Below, piece by piece: positions 50,116 through 59,217 of a stretch of 64,000 nucleotides of DNA; positions within the stretch are counted from its first letter, which is position 1, and each line of letters starts with the position of its first letter. The notes below the pieces were generated by a model that worked only from the letters and a program-made list of their open reading frames with translations, ran no database searches and had not been told where the DNA came from. The stretch covers positions 26,539 to 90,538 of the forward strand of contig JAGVVD010000029.1 in assembly GCA_019135865.1 (NCBI GenBank), read 5' to 3'. This DNA comes from Elusimicrobiota bacterium. Its GTDB lineage: Bacteria > Elusimicrobiota > Elusimicrobia > Elusimicrobiales > UBA9959. The position numbers and the translations under genes were made by a program.

Positions 50116-51801
50116 ATGAGAAGATCCCTCCCCCTCTGCCTGCTCCTCTGCGTTCCGGGTTCCCGCGCCGCCGCCGGGACCGCGGCCGGACAGCTCGAAG
50201 CCCTGGCCGGCGGCGTCCCCGCGGCCGAGGCGCTTCCCGCCCCGGAAGCCCCCTACCGCGACGAGCTCGGCCCGGAGTACGACGACCCCGTCTACGCCGG
50301 CGACGAACTGGCCCGCCTGGCGGCGGGCCGCGCGGAACGCAAGGGCTCCACCGGCGAGCTCGGCTTCATAGAGCGCCGCATCATCGGGATAATGGCCAGG
50401 GCCCACGCGAAGGGCAAACTGGTGCCGGCGCTGGAACGGATGCTTTCCAGCCGGCTCATGCAGCGCTTCATCCCGGCGCCGCCGGCCAAGAAGCAGGATT
50501 ACATAAAGAAATTCCCGAGGATGGTGGCGGCCCAGCTGGAAGGCACCGGCCTGGTGGAGGGAACGGAGGGTTTCGAGGCCTGGGAGGCCATGTCGCGGCG
50601 CCACATAGCCCTGGTCACGCGCTCGGCTTTCTCGCCCCCGGCCGCGGGAGGCCCTTCGCTGCTGGCCGAACCCGGCTTCCTGGCGGAGCTGGAAGTCCTG
50701 GCCGGGGTCCCCTTCAGGCCCGGCAACGAGGTCTCGCCGCTGGTGGACGGCCCCGCCTCCTTCGCCGAGCGCGAACGCCTCATCTCCGCGGCCCGGGAAA
50801 GCGTGCACCTCATGGTCTGGGGCTGGTACGACGACCTGACCGGCGGGCGCACCGCCGAACTGCTGATAGCCGGGAAGCGGAAAGGGCTGGACGTGAAGGT
50901 CATGGTGGACGGCAACATCTCCCATTTCATAGGAATGGCCTCGCTGAAAGCGATGGAGGAGGCCGGCATAGAGGTGGCGCGCTTCAGCGACCCGGAAAGG
51001 AGCTACGACGGCATGCACGCGAAGCTGCTGGTGGTGGACGGCGGGTACGCCGTGACCGGCGGCATGAACGTGGGGGACAAGTATTCCCACATGGACCCCG
51101 CGGCGCACAAGTGGCGCGACACCGACGCGATCTTCTCCGGGCCGGCGGCCGGCGAGGCGGCGCGCGTCTTCGCGGAAAGCTGGAACGAGCAGGCCGCCGT
51201 CCACGGCCTCTCGCGCCTGCCCGAGCCCAAGTCCCTGCCGGCGGAGAAAGGGACGGCCCGCGCCGCCCTGGTCTACCAGCGGGCGGACCGCGAACCCGCC
51301 ATCTACCTCTCGCTGCTCAAGGCGACGTACGGCGCTTCCTCGCGCATAAACATAGAGAACGCCTATTTCGTGACCATACCGTCGCTCCGTACCGCGCTGA
51401 CCGACGCCCTGGCCCGCGGCGTGAAGGTGACGATACTGTCCAATTCGGCGCGGAGCAACAACGAGCCGATACTCACCGGGATAATGATGGAGAGCCTCGC
51501 CGAAATGGCCGAGGCCGGCGCGGACGTCTATGTCCGCGAAGGGGAGACGCTGCACTCCAAGTTCATGACCGTCGACGGGGAGTTCGCGACGGTCGGCTCC
51601 TACAATTTCCACCCGAAAAGCATCCGCCACGAGCGCGAGATAACCCTGCACGTGGCGGACAGGGACTTCGCCGCGCGCATGGAAGGCGTTTTCATGACGG
51701 ACCTGGGCTCCGCCAGGCGCATAACCGACGCCGCGGAACTGGGGGACTACCGGTCGCCGCTCAACTTCATCGCGCGGCGGTACATGTTCAGCCAGCTTTA
51801 A
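50116..51801 (+). CDS. Secreted phospholipase D-like protein (two HKD motifs)
   Basis: A 561-residue exported protein (signal peptide to about SRAAA, residue 18) with two PLD active-site motifs, HAKLLVVDGG and HSKFMTVDGE, each followed by the usual GG-N or GSYN segment. Cardiolipin synthases and phospholipases share this form; the synthases are usually membrane proteins, so an extracytoplasmic phospholipase or transphosphatidylase is likelier. A helix-rich region of about 200 residues precedes the first HKD domain. It ends at a strong intrinsic terminator. Confidence 0.85.
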   Translation: MRRSLPLCLLLCVPGSRAAAGTAAGQLEALAGGVPAAEALPAPEAPYRDELGPEYDDPVYAGDELARLAAGRAERKGSTGELGFIERRIIGIMARAHAKGKLVPALERMLSSRLMQRFIPAPPAKKQDYIKKFPRMVAAQLEGTGLVEGTEGFEAWEAMSRRHIALVTRSAFSPPAAGGPSLLAEPGFLAELEVLAGVPFRPGNEVSPLVDGPASFAERERLISAARESVHLMVWGWYDDLTGGRTAELLIAGKRKGLDVKVMVDGNISHFIGMASLKAMEEAGIEVARFSDPERSYDGMHAKLLVVDGGYAVTGGMNVGDKYSHMDPAAHKWRDTDAIFSGPAAGEAARVFAESWNEQAAVHGLSRLPEPKSLPAEKGTARAALVYQRADREPAIYLSLLKATYGASSRINIENAYFVTIPSLRTALTDALARGVKVTILSNSARSNNEPILTGIMMESLAEMAEAGADVYVREGETLHSKFMTVDGEFATVGSYNFHPKSIRHEREITLHVADRDFAARMEGVFMTDLGSARRITDAAELGDYRSPLNFIARRYMFSQL

Positions 51802-51804
51802 GGT

Positions 51805-52191
51805 TCAGGGTCCCGCCGCAGGGCCGCCGGGAGGCGGCCCTGCTTTTTTGCCGGAGCGGCGGGCTTTCCGGCGCCGTATCCTTTCGTATCCGGCGAGGCG
51901 GACGGAGGTCGAAGGGGACAGGACCAGCTCGGCCCGGTCGACGAGCTCGCGCAGGGCCAGGAAGCGGTTGACCGCCCGGCTGCGCTCGCGCTGGCAGCGG
52001 ATGAAAAGGTTCAGAGGCGGATATTTGAGCTGAACGGCGCTGGCGGTCTTGTTTATCTTCTGCCCGCCCTTCCCCCCGCCCTTCACGGACTTTTCCTCCA
52101 CCAGCCGCAGGTCCAGGCCCAGCCTGGTCAGCCTGCCGCGCAGTTCCTCTATTTTGGCGGGCGTAACTGCCCCGAAGTCGCCGAAATTCAT
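51805..52191 (-). CDS. RF-1 domain (GGQ) peptide chain release factor-like protein
   Basis: A 128-residue protein with the GGQ peptidyl-tRNA hydrolysis motif in KGGGKGGQKINK and the following TASAVQLKY block, as in ArfB/ICT1/mtRF-R-type ribosome rescue factors. The basic C-terminal tail (RIRRRKARRSGKK) is the part that enters the mRNA channel in ArfB. The last codons overlap the convergent terminator of the PLD gene. It lacks codon-recognition domains, so rescue rather than normal termination is the expected job. Confidence 0.83.
   Translation of the reverse strand: MNFGDFGAVTPAKIEELRGRLTRLGLDLRLVEEKSVKGGGKGGQKINKTASAVQLKYPPLNLFIRCQRERSRAVNRFLALRELVDRAELVLSPSTSVRLAGYERIRRRKARRSGKKAGPPPGGPAAGP
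51818..51849 (+). terminator. Intrinsic terminator of the PLD gene
   Basis: GCAGGGCCGCC, GGGA loop, GGCGGCCCTGC, then TTTTTT: an 11-bp perfect stem with a six-T tail, 16 bases after the stop. It is the best terminator in the window and lies within the antisense 3' end of the RF-1-domain gene. Confidence 0.9.
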
Positions 52192-52212
52192 GTCGTGTTC
52201 GTCCGCGTCGGG

Positions 52213-53025
52213 TCAGCGCGAAGGGCCGGGGAGCGGCTCCCGCTCGTACCGCGGCCGCGTTATCCCGCCGAGGTCCCGGTGCGCGAAATCCTCCATCAGG
52301 GCGTTAAGCCGGAAAGCGTCGCGGATGCCGTAGGCGGCCGGATCGACGCCCTTGCGCATGACATAAAAACCGGTCTTCTCCGGTCCCACGGGCATCGGGA
52401 TCACGGGATCCGACGGATCGTAATCGGAATAATATGTCCGGCTATTGTGCTCGATAAGGATCCAGCGGCCCTCCACATAGGCCTCGACGAAAGCGTGCCC
52501 CTGGTGGCCTATGCCGCGCCTGCCGCTCCTGAAATCCCGCATCCAGTCCAGGCCGACCGTATCGGCCATAAGCGCCGGCGTACCGGCGGCGCGCAGGATG
52601 GACGACGCCAGCAGCGCCCAGTCGGTGCAGCCGTAAAGGGTACGGCCGCCAAGGAGACCGGAGGCGGTATTCCTGCCTATCGAGGCGCCGCCGTCCGGAG
52701 AGTTCTGGAAAGTGCCGAGCCAGGCGTAGATCTTCCCGATCATCGCCATTCCGCCGAGCTCGTCCTTATGAATGCCGGCCTCGTTCATCACTATCGCCAG
52801 CTCGCCGGGACTGATATAGCTCTGGGAGCCCGGTTCAAGGAAGACCGAAGGGTCCTCGTAAGCAGGGCGGGAACGCTGATGCGCCGCCTGAGAGGCCGGT
52901 TCGGGGGAAGGGTCGTCGTAAGAGGCGGTCTGGCGGGCCGGGGCCGCGGTCGCCAGGAAAAAGAGGCACAGGAACGGGAGGAGCGGTCTCCCGCATCCCC
53001 GTTCCATCGCTTCCGGCCGTTCCAT
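52213..53025 (-). CDS. Secreted transglutaminase-like protein
   Basis: A 270-residue protein with a signal peptide and a transglutaminase/protease-like core: catalytic Cys in LYGCTDWALL, His in GHQGHAFVEAY, and an acidic residue in LIEHNSRTYYSDYD. This Cys-His-Asp order defines a superfamily of peptidases and acyl transferases that act on peptides or cell wall; bacterial members are often cysteine proteases. The ATG at the end of GGGGGAATGT has proper spacing. A Pro/Gln-rich linker follows the signal. The target is unknown. Confidence 0.75.
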   Translation of the reverse strand: MERPEAMERGCGRPLLPFLCLFFLATAAPARQTASYDDPSPEPASQAAHQRSRPAYEDPSVFLEPGSQSYISPGELAIVMNEAGIHKDELGGMAMIGKIYAWLGTFQNSPDGGASIGRNTASGLLGGRTLYGCTDWALLASSILRAAGTPALMADTVGLDWMRDFRSGRRGIGHQGHAFVEAYVEGRWILIEHNSRTYYSDYDPSDPVIPMPVGPEKTGFYVMRKGVDPAAYGIRDAFRLNALMEDFAHRDLGGITRPRYEREPLPGPSR

Positions 53026-53064
53026 ACATTCCCCCTTCGCCCGCCGCGTACCTCTTACGATAAG

Positions 53065-53093
53065 AGTTTATGCCGCGACTTGACCAAAATCAA
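53065..53093 (-). promoter_or_regulatory. Promoter of the transglutaminase-like gene
   Basis: Minus strand TTGATT (53093-53088), 17-base spacer, TAAACT (53070-53065), with an expected start near 53058. A 6-bp palindromic hairpin CTCTTA/TAAGAG (53052-53066) overlaps the -10 end and could be an operator or a leader structure. Confidence 0.5.
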
Positions 53094-53097
53094 CGTT

Positions 53098-53128
53098 CCT
53101 AAGGCCCAGGCGGACCTGGGTCCTTAGG
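53098..53128. terminator. Strong hairpin downstream of purNH
   Basis: CCTAAGG/CCTTAGG and CCCAGG/CCTGGG arms with one bulge and a four-base loop, 42 bases after the purNH stop on the minus strand. The T-rich GATTTTGG follows only after eight bases. It is probably the end of the purNH transcript. Confidence 0.5.
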
Positions 53129-53169
53129 GTAAGGACGAGAGAGATGTCCCGAAAAATACCCGCCGTTCT

Positions 53170-55368
53170 TCAGTGCCTGAAGTGGCGCATGCCGGTCAGC
53201 ACCATCGCGACGCCAAGCCGGTCGGCGGCGGCTATCACTTCCGCGTCCTTGACCGAGCCGCCGGGCTGTATGACGGCGGTGGCGCCCAGGCGGACGCCCT
53301 CCTCCAGCGCGTCGGGGAAAGGGAAGAAGGCGTCGGAGGCCATGACCAGGACCTCCGGCTTCGGATTATCCTTCAGGTAAAGGCCGAGCTTCCGGCCGGC
53401 CATGAAGACGGAATCGACGCGCGACATCTGGCCCGCGCCTATCGCGACCGTCCGATGGCGGTCCGACAGAACTATGGCGTTGGAGCGGACATACTTGCAG
53501 GCAGCCCAGGCCAGCCGCAGCGCCTCTTCCTCGGCCTTCGCCGGTTTCTTGACCGTGGGGACCTCCCACTTGTCGCCCAGCAGTTTCTCGTCGTCCTCGC
53601 TGACCAGCACCTCGTCGCCCAGCGAGCGGAACATCAGCCGGCCCCTGGGCAGGGCCTGCCAGCGCAGCAGGCGCAGGTTGGGCTTGCGGGCGAACATCTT
53701 CACGGCCTCTTCCTCGAAGTCCGGCGCGCAGATGACCTCCACGAACTTCTTAGAGAGGAACTCGGCCATGCCCCGGTCGAAGGTGCGGTTGACGGCGATG
53801 ATGCCGCCGAAGGCGGAGAGCGGGTCGGTGTTCCAGGCCCGCTCGAAGGCCTCGCGGATATTGGAGCCGGTGCCCAGGCCGCAGGGCGTGACGTGCTTGA
53901 AGATCACGCAGGCCGGGACCTCGAACTCGTTGACGGCCTGCCAGGTGCCGTAGGCGTCGAGGATGTTGTTGTAGGAGAGTTCCTTGCCCGCCAGTTTGTC
54001 GAAGGGCAGGCCGGGGTTCTTCGAGTAGAGGGCCGCGCGCTGATGCGGGTTCTCGCCGTAGCGCAGGTCGCAGATCTTATTGAGCGGGGCCTTGAGGCGC
54101 GCCGGGAAGAATTCGCAGGAGAGCGGCTCCTCGCCCAGCTTGCCGGCTATGGCCGCGTCGTAGGAAGAGGTCAGCTCGAAGGCCTTCACCGCCAGTTCGC
54201 GGTTGAGCGCCTCCGGGACCCGCCCGGCGTTGGCGTCGAGCGCGTCCAGCACGCGCGGGTAATCCGCCGGGTCCGTCAGCACGGTCACCGAGGCGCAGTT
54301 CTTGGCCGAAGCCCGCAGCAGCGCGACGCCGCCTATGTCTATGTCCTCTATCAGCTCGTCGGACCAGGCCCGCGCCTTCGCCGCGGTCTTCTCGAAGGGA
54401 TAGAGGTTCACCGCCACTATGTCTATCGGCTCTATGCCGTGGCGGAAGAGCTGCTCGGCGTGCGCCGCCCTGTCGCGGCGGTAGAGTATGCCGCCGTGAA
54501 CGGCCGGCTGCAGCGTCTTCACCCGGCCGTCGAGTATCTCCGGGAAGCCGGTCAGCGATTCGAGCGGCCGCACCGGGAGGCCGGCCTCCTTGAGCAGCTT
54601 ATAGGTGCCCGAAGTGGAAACGACCTCCACCCCCCTGGCGACCAGGGCCCTGGCGAGATCGACGGCGCCGGTCTTGTCGGAAAGAGAGACCAGGGCGCGG
54701 CGCGCGCGGCCGTCGGCCGGCGCCTGCTTTATAAGGACGCGGCCGTCCTTGAGCTCCAGCAGGCCGTCGCAGAAAAGCGAGACGGCGGCCGGGTAGGCCT
54801 CCAGTTCCGCCCCGTTGACCCTGGCGGCCAGCGAAGCGGGCGTATCATCCGGGAAGACCGGAACGGAGCGCTGTATGATCATCGGACCCGAGTCGTAGTC
54901 TTCCGTCACGAAGTGTACGGTGCACCCGCTCAGCCTGACGCCGGCCGAGAGCGCGGCCTCGTGCACCTTCATCCCGTAGAAGCCCTTGCCGCCGAAGGCC
55001 GGCAGCAGGGCGGGATGTATATTGAGTATGCGGCCCTTGAAGGCCGAGAGGAATTTCGGGCCGAGCTTGAGCATCCAGCCGGCCAGGCAGACCAGGCCGG
55101 CGCCGCGGCAAAGCTCCGTCAGGGCGGCGTCGTGCGCGTCAGGGGAAGGGAAGTCCTTCGGGGGCAGCGCCTCGGCGCGTATCCCGGCTTTCGCCGCGCG
55201 CTCCAGCGCGCCGGCCTTGCCCAGGCTCGACACGACTATCGAGACCTCGCCGTTCACCCTGCCCGAAGCGCAGGCGTCCATTATAGCCTGCAGGTTGGTC
55301 CCGCCGCCGGAAGCCAGCACCGCTATCCTGACCCGTTCGCCTTCTTTCAAGCCCGCCTCCCGGCGCAC
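53170..55368 (-). CDS. purNH: PurN-PurH fusion: GAR transformylase with AICAR transformylase/IMP cyclohydrolase
   Basis: A 732-residue fusion. Residues 15-205 are folate-dependent GAR transformylase ([23 protein letters not shown], and the Asp in EDYDSGPMI). From about 225 the PurH part begins ([11 protein letters not shown]), with the cyclohydrolase [15 protein letters not shown] loop and the transformylase [18 protein letters not shown] and GGSVKD blocks. It covers steps 3, 9 and 10 of purine synthesis. In most bacteria these are separate genes. The start is uncertain: GTG here, TTG six codons later, with GGGAGG between them. Confidence 0.92.
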   Translation of the reverse strand: MRREAGLKEGERVRIAVLASGGGTNLQAIMDACASGRVNGEVSIVVSSLGKAGALERAAKAGIRAEALPPKDFPSPDAHDAALTELCRGAGLVCLAGWMLKLGPKFLSAFKGRILNIHPALLPAFGGKGFYGMKVHEAALSAGVRLSGCTVHFVTEDYDSGPMIIQRSVPVFPDDTPASLAARVNGAELEAYPAAVSLFCDGLLELKDGRVLIKQAPADGRARRALVSLSDKTGAVDLARALVARGVEVVSTSGTYKLLKEAGLPVRPLESLTGFPEILDGRVKTLQPAVHGGILYRRDRAAHAEQLFRHGIEPIDIVAVNLYPFEKTAAKARAWSDELIEDIDIGGVALLRASAKNCASVTVLTDPADYPRVLDALDANAGRVPEALNRELAVKAFELTSSYDAAIAGKLGEEPLSCEFFPARLKAPLNKICDLRYGENPHQRAALYSKNPGLPFDKLAGKELSYNNILDAYGTWQAVNEFEVPACVIFKHVTPCGLGTGSNIREAFERAWNTDPLSAFGGIIAVNRTFDRGMAEFLSKKFVEVICAPDFEEEAVKMFARKPNLRLLRWQALPRGRLMFRSLGDEVLVSEDDEKLLGDKWEVPTVKKPAKAEEEALRLAWAACKYVRSNAIVLSDRHRTVAIGAGQMSRVDSVFMAGRKLGLYLKDNPKPEVLVMASDAFFPFPDALEEGVRLGATAVIQPGGSVKDAEVIAAADRLGVAMVLTGMRHFRH

Positions 55369-55375
55369 CGCGAAG

Positions 55376-56698
55376 CTAGAAGTTGTCCGCCTCCACCAGT
55401 TTCAGCGCGCCCTGCATTATCCCGAAAAATTCCTTCTCGTCCAGCGGCGCCAGGTCGTCGTTCCAGGTCGCCGACAGGCAGTACCAGGCCGAAGCCCTGG
55501 TCCTCAGCAGCCAGGTCATATTGATGGCCCCGACGTCGGAGCCGCCCTTGTAGCCCGCGTAGGGGACGGCGGCCCTGTCGACCGGCAGACCGGGATTGAT
55601 CGCGAGCATATCGAGCACGGTCCGGTCGCCGCTCCTGCGGAACCTGTCCATCGTCCGGCAGAGGTCGGAGGCCGAAGCGAACCAGCCTATGTTGGAAACC
55701 TCGAAAGGGACGGAGGGGAGGGCGGCGGCGGACAGCGGCAGCGACGGCACCTTGTCGTCGAGCAGGTCGTACCGCTCCTCCTGCCGGGCCAGGACCCATT
55801 CGGTGGCCGCGGCCGTGGAACTTTTTATCCTGAAATACTCCGAGGTCTTGAGGAAGGGCTTCAGCCGGTCGGGGCTGTAATGACCGAACTTCCCCAGGTT
55901 GCGCTCGATGTTGCGCCGGCCGGCCAGGTCGATAAGCGCGTCCGTGGCGGTATTGTCGCTCTCCGAGATCATCTGGGCCGCAAGGGTATAGACGGTGAAA
56001 GGAGCGCCTTCCGGCCAGGCGTGCAGCCGGCCCGAGGGCAGCGACCTGGCCGCCGCGGGGAGCTCCACCGTCTTCTTCCATTGGGCCTTCGAGTCCTGGA
56101 GCTGCGCCAGGACGTAAAGTTTGAAGGTCGAGCCGATATTGAGAGGTTCGTCGGGCTCGAGCTCCTCGACCGGCCCGTCCCGGCCGTCCAGCCTGGTCAG
56201 CAGCAGGGACTTCTTCCCCGGCAGCGCGGCCAGCCTTTCCTTGATGTCCCCCATGCCGGCGACGTGCTGATACGCCGGCCTGAAGAAAAGGCCGGTTATG
56301 AGCCCGCTGGCGGGGGCCACCGTGACCGAGACCGGCAGCATATATTCCCGGTCGGTGTGGAATATGAAATGGGCCGTATTCGCGCCCTCGACGGCGGACA
56401 GGCTGACGCGCTTCACCTCCCCGTGCCTCTCGCGCAGGGATTTGAGCATCTCCACCACTTTTTCCTTCTCCACCAGTTCGAAAAAAACGTGCGAAAACGC
56501 CGCTTCGACCTTTTTGGGATCGGGCGAGATCTTGGAGGCTACGCTCCAGGCCGCCCGGATCAGTTTCTTGCGCACGGCCGGCTTCATCGCGTCGGCGGAC
56601 TCGGCGGCTTTCTTCACCGCGCGCCCGGCCGGGCGCTTGTCGGCGGCCGCCGCCGGTAGAGCTATGAAAAGAGACAACAGGACAATGATGGACCTCAT
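55376..56698 (-). CDS. Serine beta-lactamase-like hydrolase, secreted
   Basis: A 440-residue exported protein (signal to about AAAA, residue 19). Residues 60-150 look like a small accessory domain, then a class A-type beta-lactamase fold: S-T-F-K with Ser190 and Lys193, SDN at 247-249, and KGG in AGYKGGSDVGA for the KTG motif. It may be a true beta-lactamase or a related transpeptidase/esterase. The class A Glu166 is not obvious to me. It lies in tandem between purNH and purM with gaps under ten bases. Confidence 0.78.
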   Translation of the reverse strand: MRSIIVLLSLFIALPAAAADKRPAGRAVKKAAESADAMKPAVRKKLIRAAWSVASKISPDPKKVEAAFSHVFFELVEKEKVVEMLKSLRERHGEVKRVSLSAVEGANTAHFIFHTDREYMLPVSVTVAPASGLITGLFFRPAYQHVAGMGDIKERLAALPGKKSLLLTRLDGRDGPVEELEPDEPLNIGSTFKLYVLAQLQDSKAQWKKTVELPAAARSLPSGRLHAWPEGAPFTVYTLAAQMISESDNTATDALIDLAGRRNIERNLGKFGHYSPDRLKPFLKTSEYFRIKSSTAAATEWVLARQEERYDLLDDKVPSLPLSAAALPSVPFEVSNIGWFASASDLCRTMDRFRRSGDRTVLDMLAINPGLPVDRAAVPYAGYKGGSDVGAINMTWLLRTRASAWYCLSATWNDDLAPLDEKEFFGIMQGALKLVEADNF

Positions 56699-56707
56699 AT
56701 CTTCACC

Positions 56708-57673
56708 TCAGCGGAACAGTACCTCGCCGCGCCCTTTCACCATCTCCCCTATATGAAGGGCGCCGGGCACGGCCTTAAGCGCGGTCTTGAGCGCAGCGGG
56801 CCTCACGGCGGCTATCATACCCAGCCCCATGTTGAAAGTATCGAACATCCCGGCTTCGCTTATCCGGCCGCGCCGCTGCACCAGGCGAACGACGGCCGGG
56901 ACCTTCCAGGAGCCTTTCCTGAGGACGGCCGACACGCCTTTCGGGAAGAACCTCGGCAGGTTGCCCGGTATGCCGGAGCCGGTGATATGGGAAAGACCGA
57001 GTATATCGTGGCCGGCGCGCCGGAGGGCCGAGCGCAGGGCGGTTATGTCCCGGACATATATCTTCGTGGGCGTCAGCAGGGCCCGGGCGTGTTCCTTTAG
57101 CGGGGCGCCTTTCATGACCGCGCGGATGAGCGAATAGCCGTTGGAATGGAAGCCGGTCGACGGCAGACCGATCAGCGCGTCGCCGGGGCGCACCTTTTTC
57201 CCGTCTATCTCCTCGCCTCGCTTCAGCAGGCCGACGGAGAATCCGGCCAGGTCGTATTCGCCGGGCTTATAGAAACCGGGCAGTTCGGCGGTCTCGCCGC
57301 CCAGCAGGGCGCAGCCCGACTGCCGGCAGCCCTCCATGATGCCGTCTATGATCTTTTTGGAGCGCCGCAGGTCCAGTTTCGGGGTGGCGTAATAATCGAG
57401 GAAAAAGAGCGGCTTCGCGCCGCAGCAGAGCAGGTCGTTGACGCACATCGCCACCAGGTCTATCCCCACGGTGTCGTGGCGGTCCAGCAGGAAGGCCAGT
57501 TTGAGCTTGGTCCCCACGCCGTCGGTCGAAGCCACCACGCTGTATTCGCCGCCGGTCTCCCGCAGCGGGAAGACGCCGGCGAAGCCCCCTATCGCTTCGG
57601 ACTTTTTCTGGAGGAACTCCGTGAACCTGTCGGCCAGCCTGATGTCCACTCCCGCTTTCTTATATGTCGTCAT
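56708..57673 (-). CDS. purM: AIR synthetase PurM
   Basis: A 321-residue phosphoribosylformylglycinamidine cyclo-ligase: VVASTDGVGTKLKLA, DLVAMCVNDLLCCGAKPLFFLDYYAT and LGGETAELPGFY are its ATP and substrate blocks, and LSHITGSGIPGNLPR marks the C-terminal half. It makes AIR in step 5 of purine synthesis. Length is slightly below the usual 340. It shares its strand and immediate neighbourhood with purNH. Confidence 0.95.
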   Translation of the reverse strand: MTTYKKAGVDIRLADRFTEFLQKKSEAIGGFAGVFPLRETGGEYSVVASTDGVGTKLKLAFLLDRHDTVGIDLVAMCVNDLLCCGAKPLFFLDYYATPKLDLRRSKKIIDGIMEGCRQSGCALLGGETAELPGFYKPGEYDLAGFSVGLLKRGEEIDGKKVRPGDALIGLPSTGFHSNGYSLIRAVMKGAPLKEHARALLTPTKIYVRDITALRSALRRAGHDILGLSHITGSGIPGNLPRFFPKGVSAVLRKGSWKVPAVVRLVQRRGRISEAGMFDTFNMGLGMIAAVRPAALKTALKAVPGALHIGEMVKGRGEVLFR

Positions 57674-57729
57674 AAGGCTCCGGGACCGAAGAAGATGGGT
57701 GGGAATAACGGAATTATACCAATTACGGG

Positions 57730-57939
57730 TCAGCGCAGGAGCAGCCAGGCCGCGGCCGCCAGCGCGGCCACGAGGAGCGGCAGCAGTTCCGGCGGCCGGC
57801 CTCCGTTCCCGCCGCCCCCGCCGCCGCGCCGTTCCTCGTCCGGTCCAAGCCGGGCGAAGGCCCCGCCGCAGCGCGGGCAGTTGGCCGCCGGGCCTTTTAT
57901 CTCCTGTCCGCAGTTAGGGCATCTTATCGGGCTTTTCAT
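57730..57939 (-). CDS. Small zinc-ribbon protein with C-terminal membrane anchor
   Basis: A 69-residue protein. CPNCGQEIKGPAANCPRCG is a CxxC-x10-CxxC zinc ribbon, then a charged Gly-rich linker and a C-terminal hydrophobic helix (LLPLLVAALAAAAWLLL) as a tail anchor. Such proteins are common and mostly uncharacterised. It diverges from the scpB gene with a 46-base gap. Confidence 0.7.
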   Translation of the reverse strand: MKSPIRCPNCGQEIKGPAANCPRCGGAFARLGPDEERRGGGGGGNGGRPPELLPLLVAALAAAAWLLLR

Positions 57940-57985
57940 TTTGTAGAATTATCCCCTCGGAGATTCTACAAAAAAGGAAAAACAC

Positions 57986-58765
57986 ATGCCCCTCGTGATA
58001 AGCTCCGTGACGGGAAAAACCGGCTGGCTGCAGCTCAACAACCCCGAGAAGAAGAACGCGCTGAGCCTGGAGCTCTGCAAGGAGCTGGTGAAACTGCTCG
58101 CGGACTTCAAACGGCAGCGTATCGCCGTCGTGGTCATACGCGCGGAGAAGGACGCGCGGACCTGGTCGTCCGGGCACGACATCACGCAGCTGCCCAAGGT
58201 GCATCACGAGCCGCTGGCCTTCGACAGCCCGATGGAGCAGGCGCTGCGGGCCGTCCAGGAATACCCCGGGCCGGTCATCGCGATGGTGCAGGGCGGGGTC
58301 TGGGGCGGCGCCTGCGACCTGGCCGTCACCTGCGACATCGCCATAGGGGACGAAACCTCGACCTTCGCCATCACCCCCGTGAAGATAGGCCTGCCCTACA
58401 ACGCGGCGGGCATCATGCATTTCATCAACCGCCTAGGCCTGAACATCGCGAAGGAGATGTTCTTCACCGCCCAGCCGGTGAAAGCGGACAGGGCCTATTA
58501 CGCCGGGCTGCTCAACTACCTGGTCAGTTCGCGCGAGATCGAGAGTTTCACGGCGGGCCTGGCGGAGAGCATGGCCGCCAACTCCCCGATGGCGATAGCC
58601 GTCATCAAGGAACAGTTCCGCATCCTCAGCGAGGGACATTCCATCAGTCCCGAGGCCTTCGAGAGGATACAGGCGCTGCGCCGCAGGGTCTACAACAGCC
58701 ACGACTACGCCGAAGGCATAAAGGCTTTCATGGAAAAGAGAAGACCTGAATTCAGGGGGAACTGA
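57986..58765 (+). CDS. scpB: Methylmalonyl-CoA decarboxylase (enoyl-CoA hydratase/isomerase family)
   Basis: A 259-residue crotonase-fold enzyme resembling E. coli ScpB/YgfG throughout: SGHDITQLP with the active-site His, VQGGVWGGACD oxyanion loop, STFAITPVKIGLPYN with the Tyr, and a closing IKAFMEKRRPEFRG. ScpB turns methylmalonyl-CoA to propionyl-CoA. The mutase and CoA transferase partners of the E. coli pathway are not in the window. An AAGGA site precedes the ATG, and the stop is two bases from a DoxX gene. Confidence 0.85.
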   Translation: MPLVISSVTGKTGWLQLNNPEKKNALSLELCKELVKLLADFKRQRIAVVVIRAEKDARTWSSGHDITQLPKVHHEPLAFDSPMEQALRAVQEYPGPVIAMVQGGVWGGACDLAVTCDIAIGDETSTFAITPVKIGLPYNAAGIMHFINRLGLNIAKEMFFTAQPVKADRAYYAGLLNYLVSSREIESFTAGLAESMAANSPMAIAVIKEQFRILSEGHSISPEAFERIQALRRRVYNSHDYAEGIKAFMEKRRPEFRGN

Positions 58766-58767
58766 TC

Positions 58768-59208
58768 ATGCAACTACCGGACAGCTGGGACAGCGCTTTC
58801 GATTCGGGCAGGGACTACGGCCTGCTGGTGATGCGCCTGGGCGTGGGGCTGATGTTCTTCTTCGTGCACGGCCTGGCCAAGATACAGGCGGGGCCGGAAC
58901 TGTGGGCGAAAATAGGCGGGGCCATGGGGAACTTCGGAGTGACTTTCCTCCCGGCCTTCTGGGGTTTTATGGCCGCCTCCGCCGAATGCTTCGGCGGGCT
59001 CTTCCTGGCGGCCGGGCTGCTGGCGCGTCCCGCGGCGGCCGCCATGGCCTTCACGATGCTGGTGGCCTCGGTCATGCACCTCTCCGCGGGCGACGGGCTG
59101 AAGGGCGCCTCGCACGCCGTGGAACTTTTTTTCGTCCTCTCCGGCCTCGCGCTGGCCGGCGCCGGCAGATTCAGCCTCGACCGGAAATTCTTCGGCGGGA
59201 AGATCTGA
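58768..59208 (+). CDS. DoxX family membrane protein
   Basis: A 146-residue protein with four hydrophobic spans and the DoxX/SURF4-like opening LLVMRLGVGLMFFFVHGLAKI, ending in a short basic tail. DoxX proteins are linked to quinone or thiosulfate redox and stress responses, but the role is poorly defined. It is adjacent to scpB, so the two are probably one transcript. Confidence 0.82.
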   Translation: MQLPDSWDSAFDSGRDYGLLVMRLGVGLMFFFVHGLAKIQAGPELWAKIGGAMGNFGVTFLPAFWGFMAASAECFGGLFLAAGLLARPAAAAMAFTMLVASVMHLSAGDGLKGASHAVELFFVLSGLALAGAGRFSLDRKFFGGKI

Positions 59209-59217
59209 GTTCCCCGG

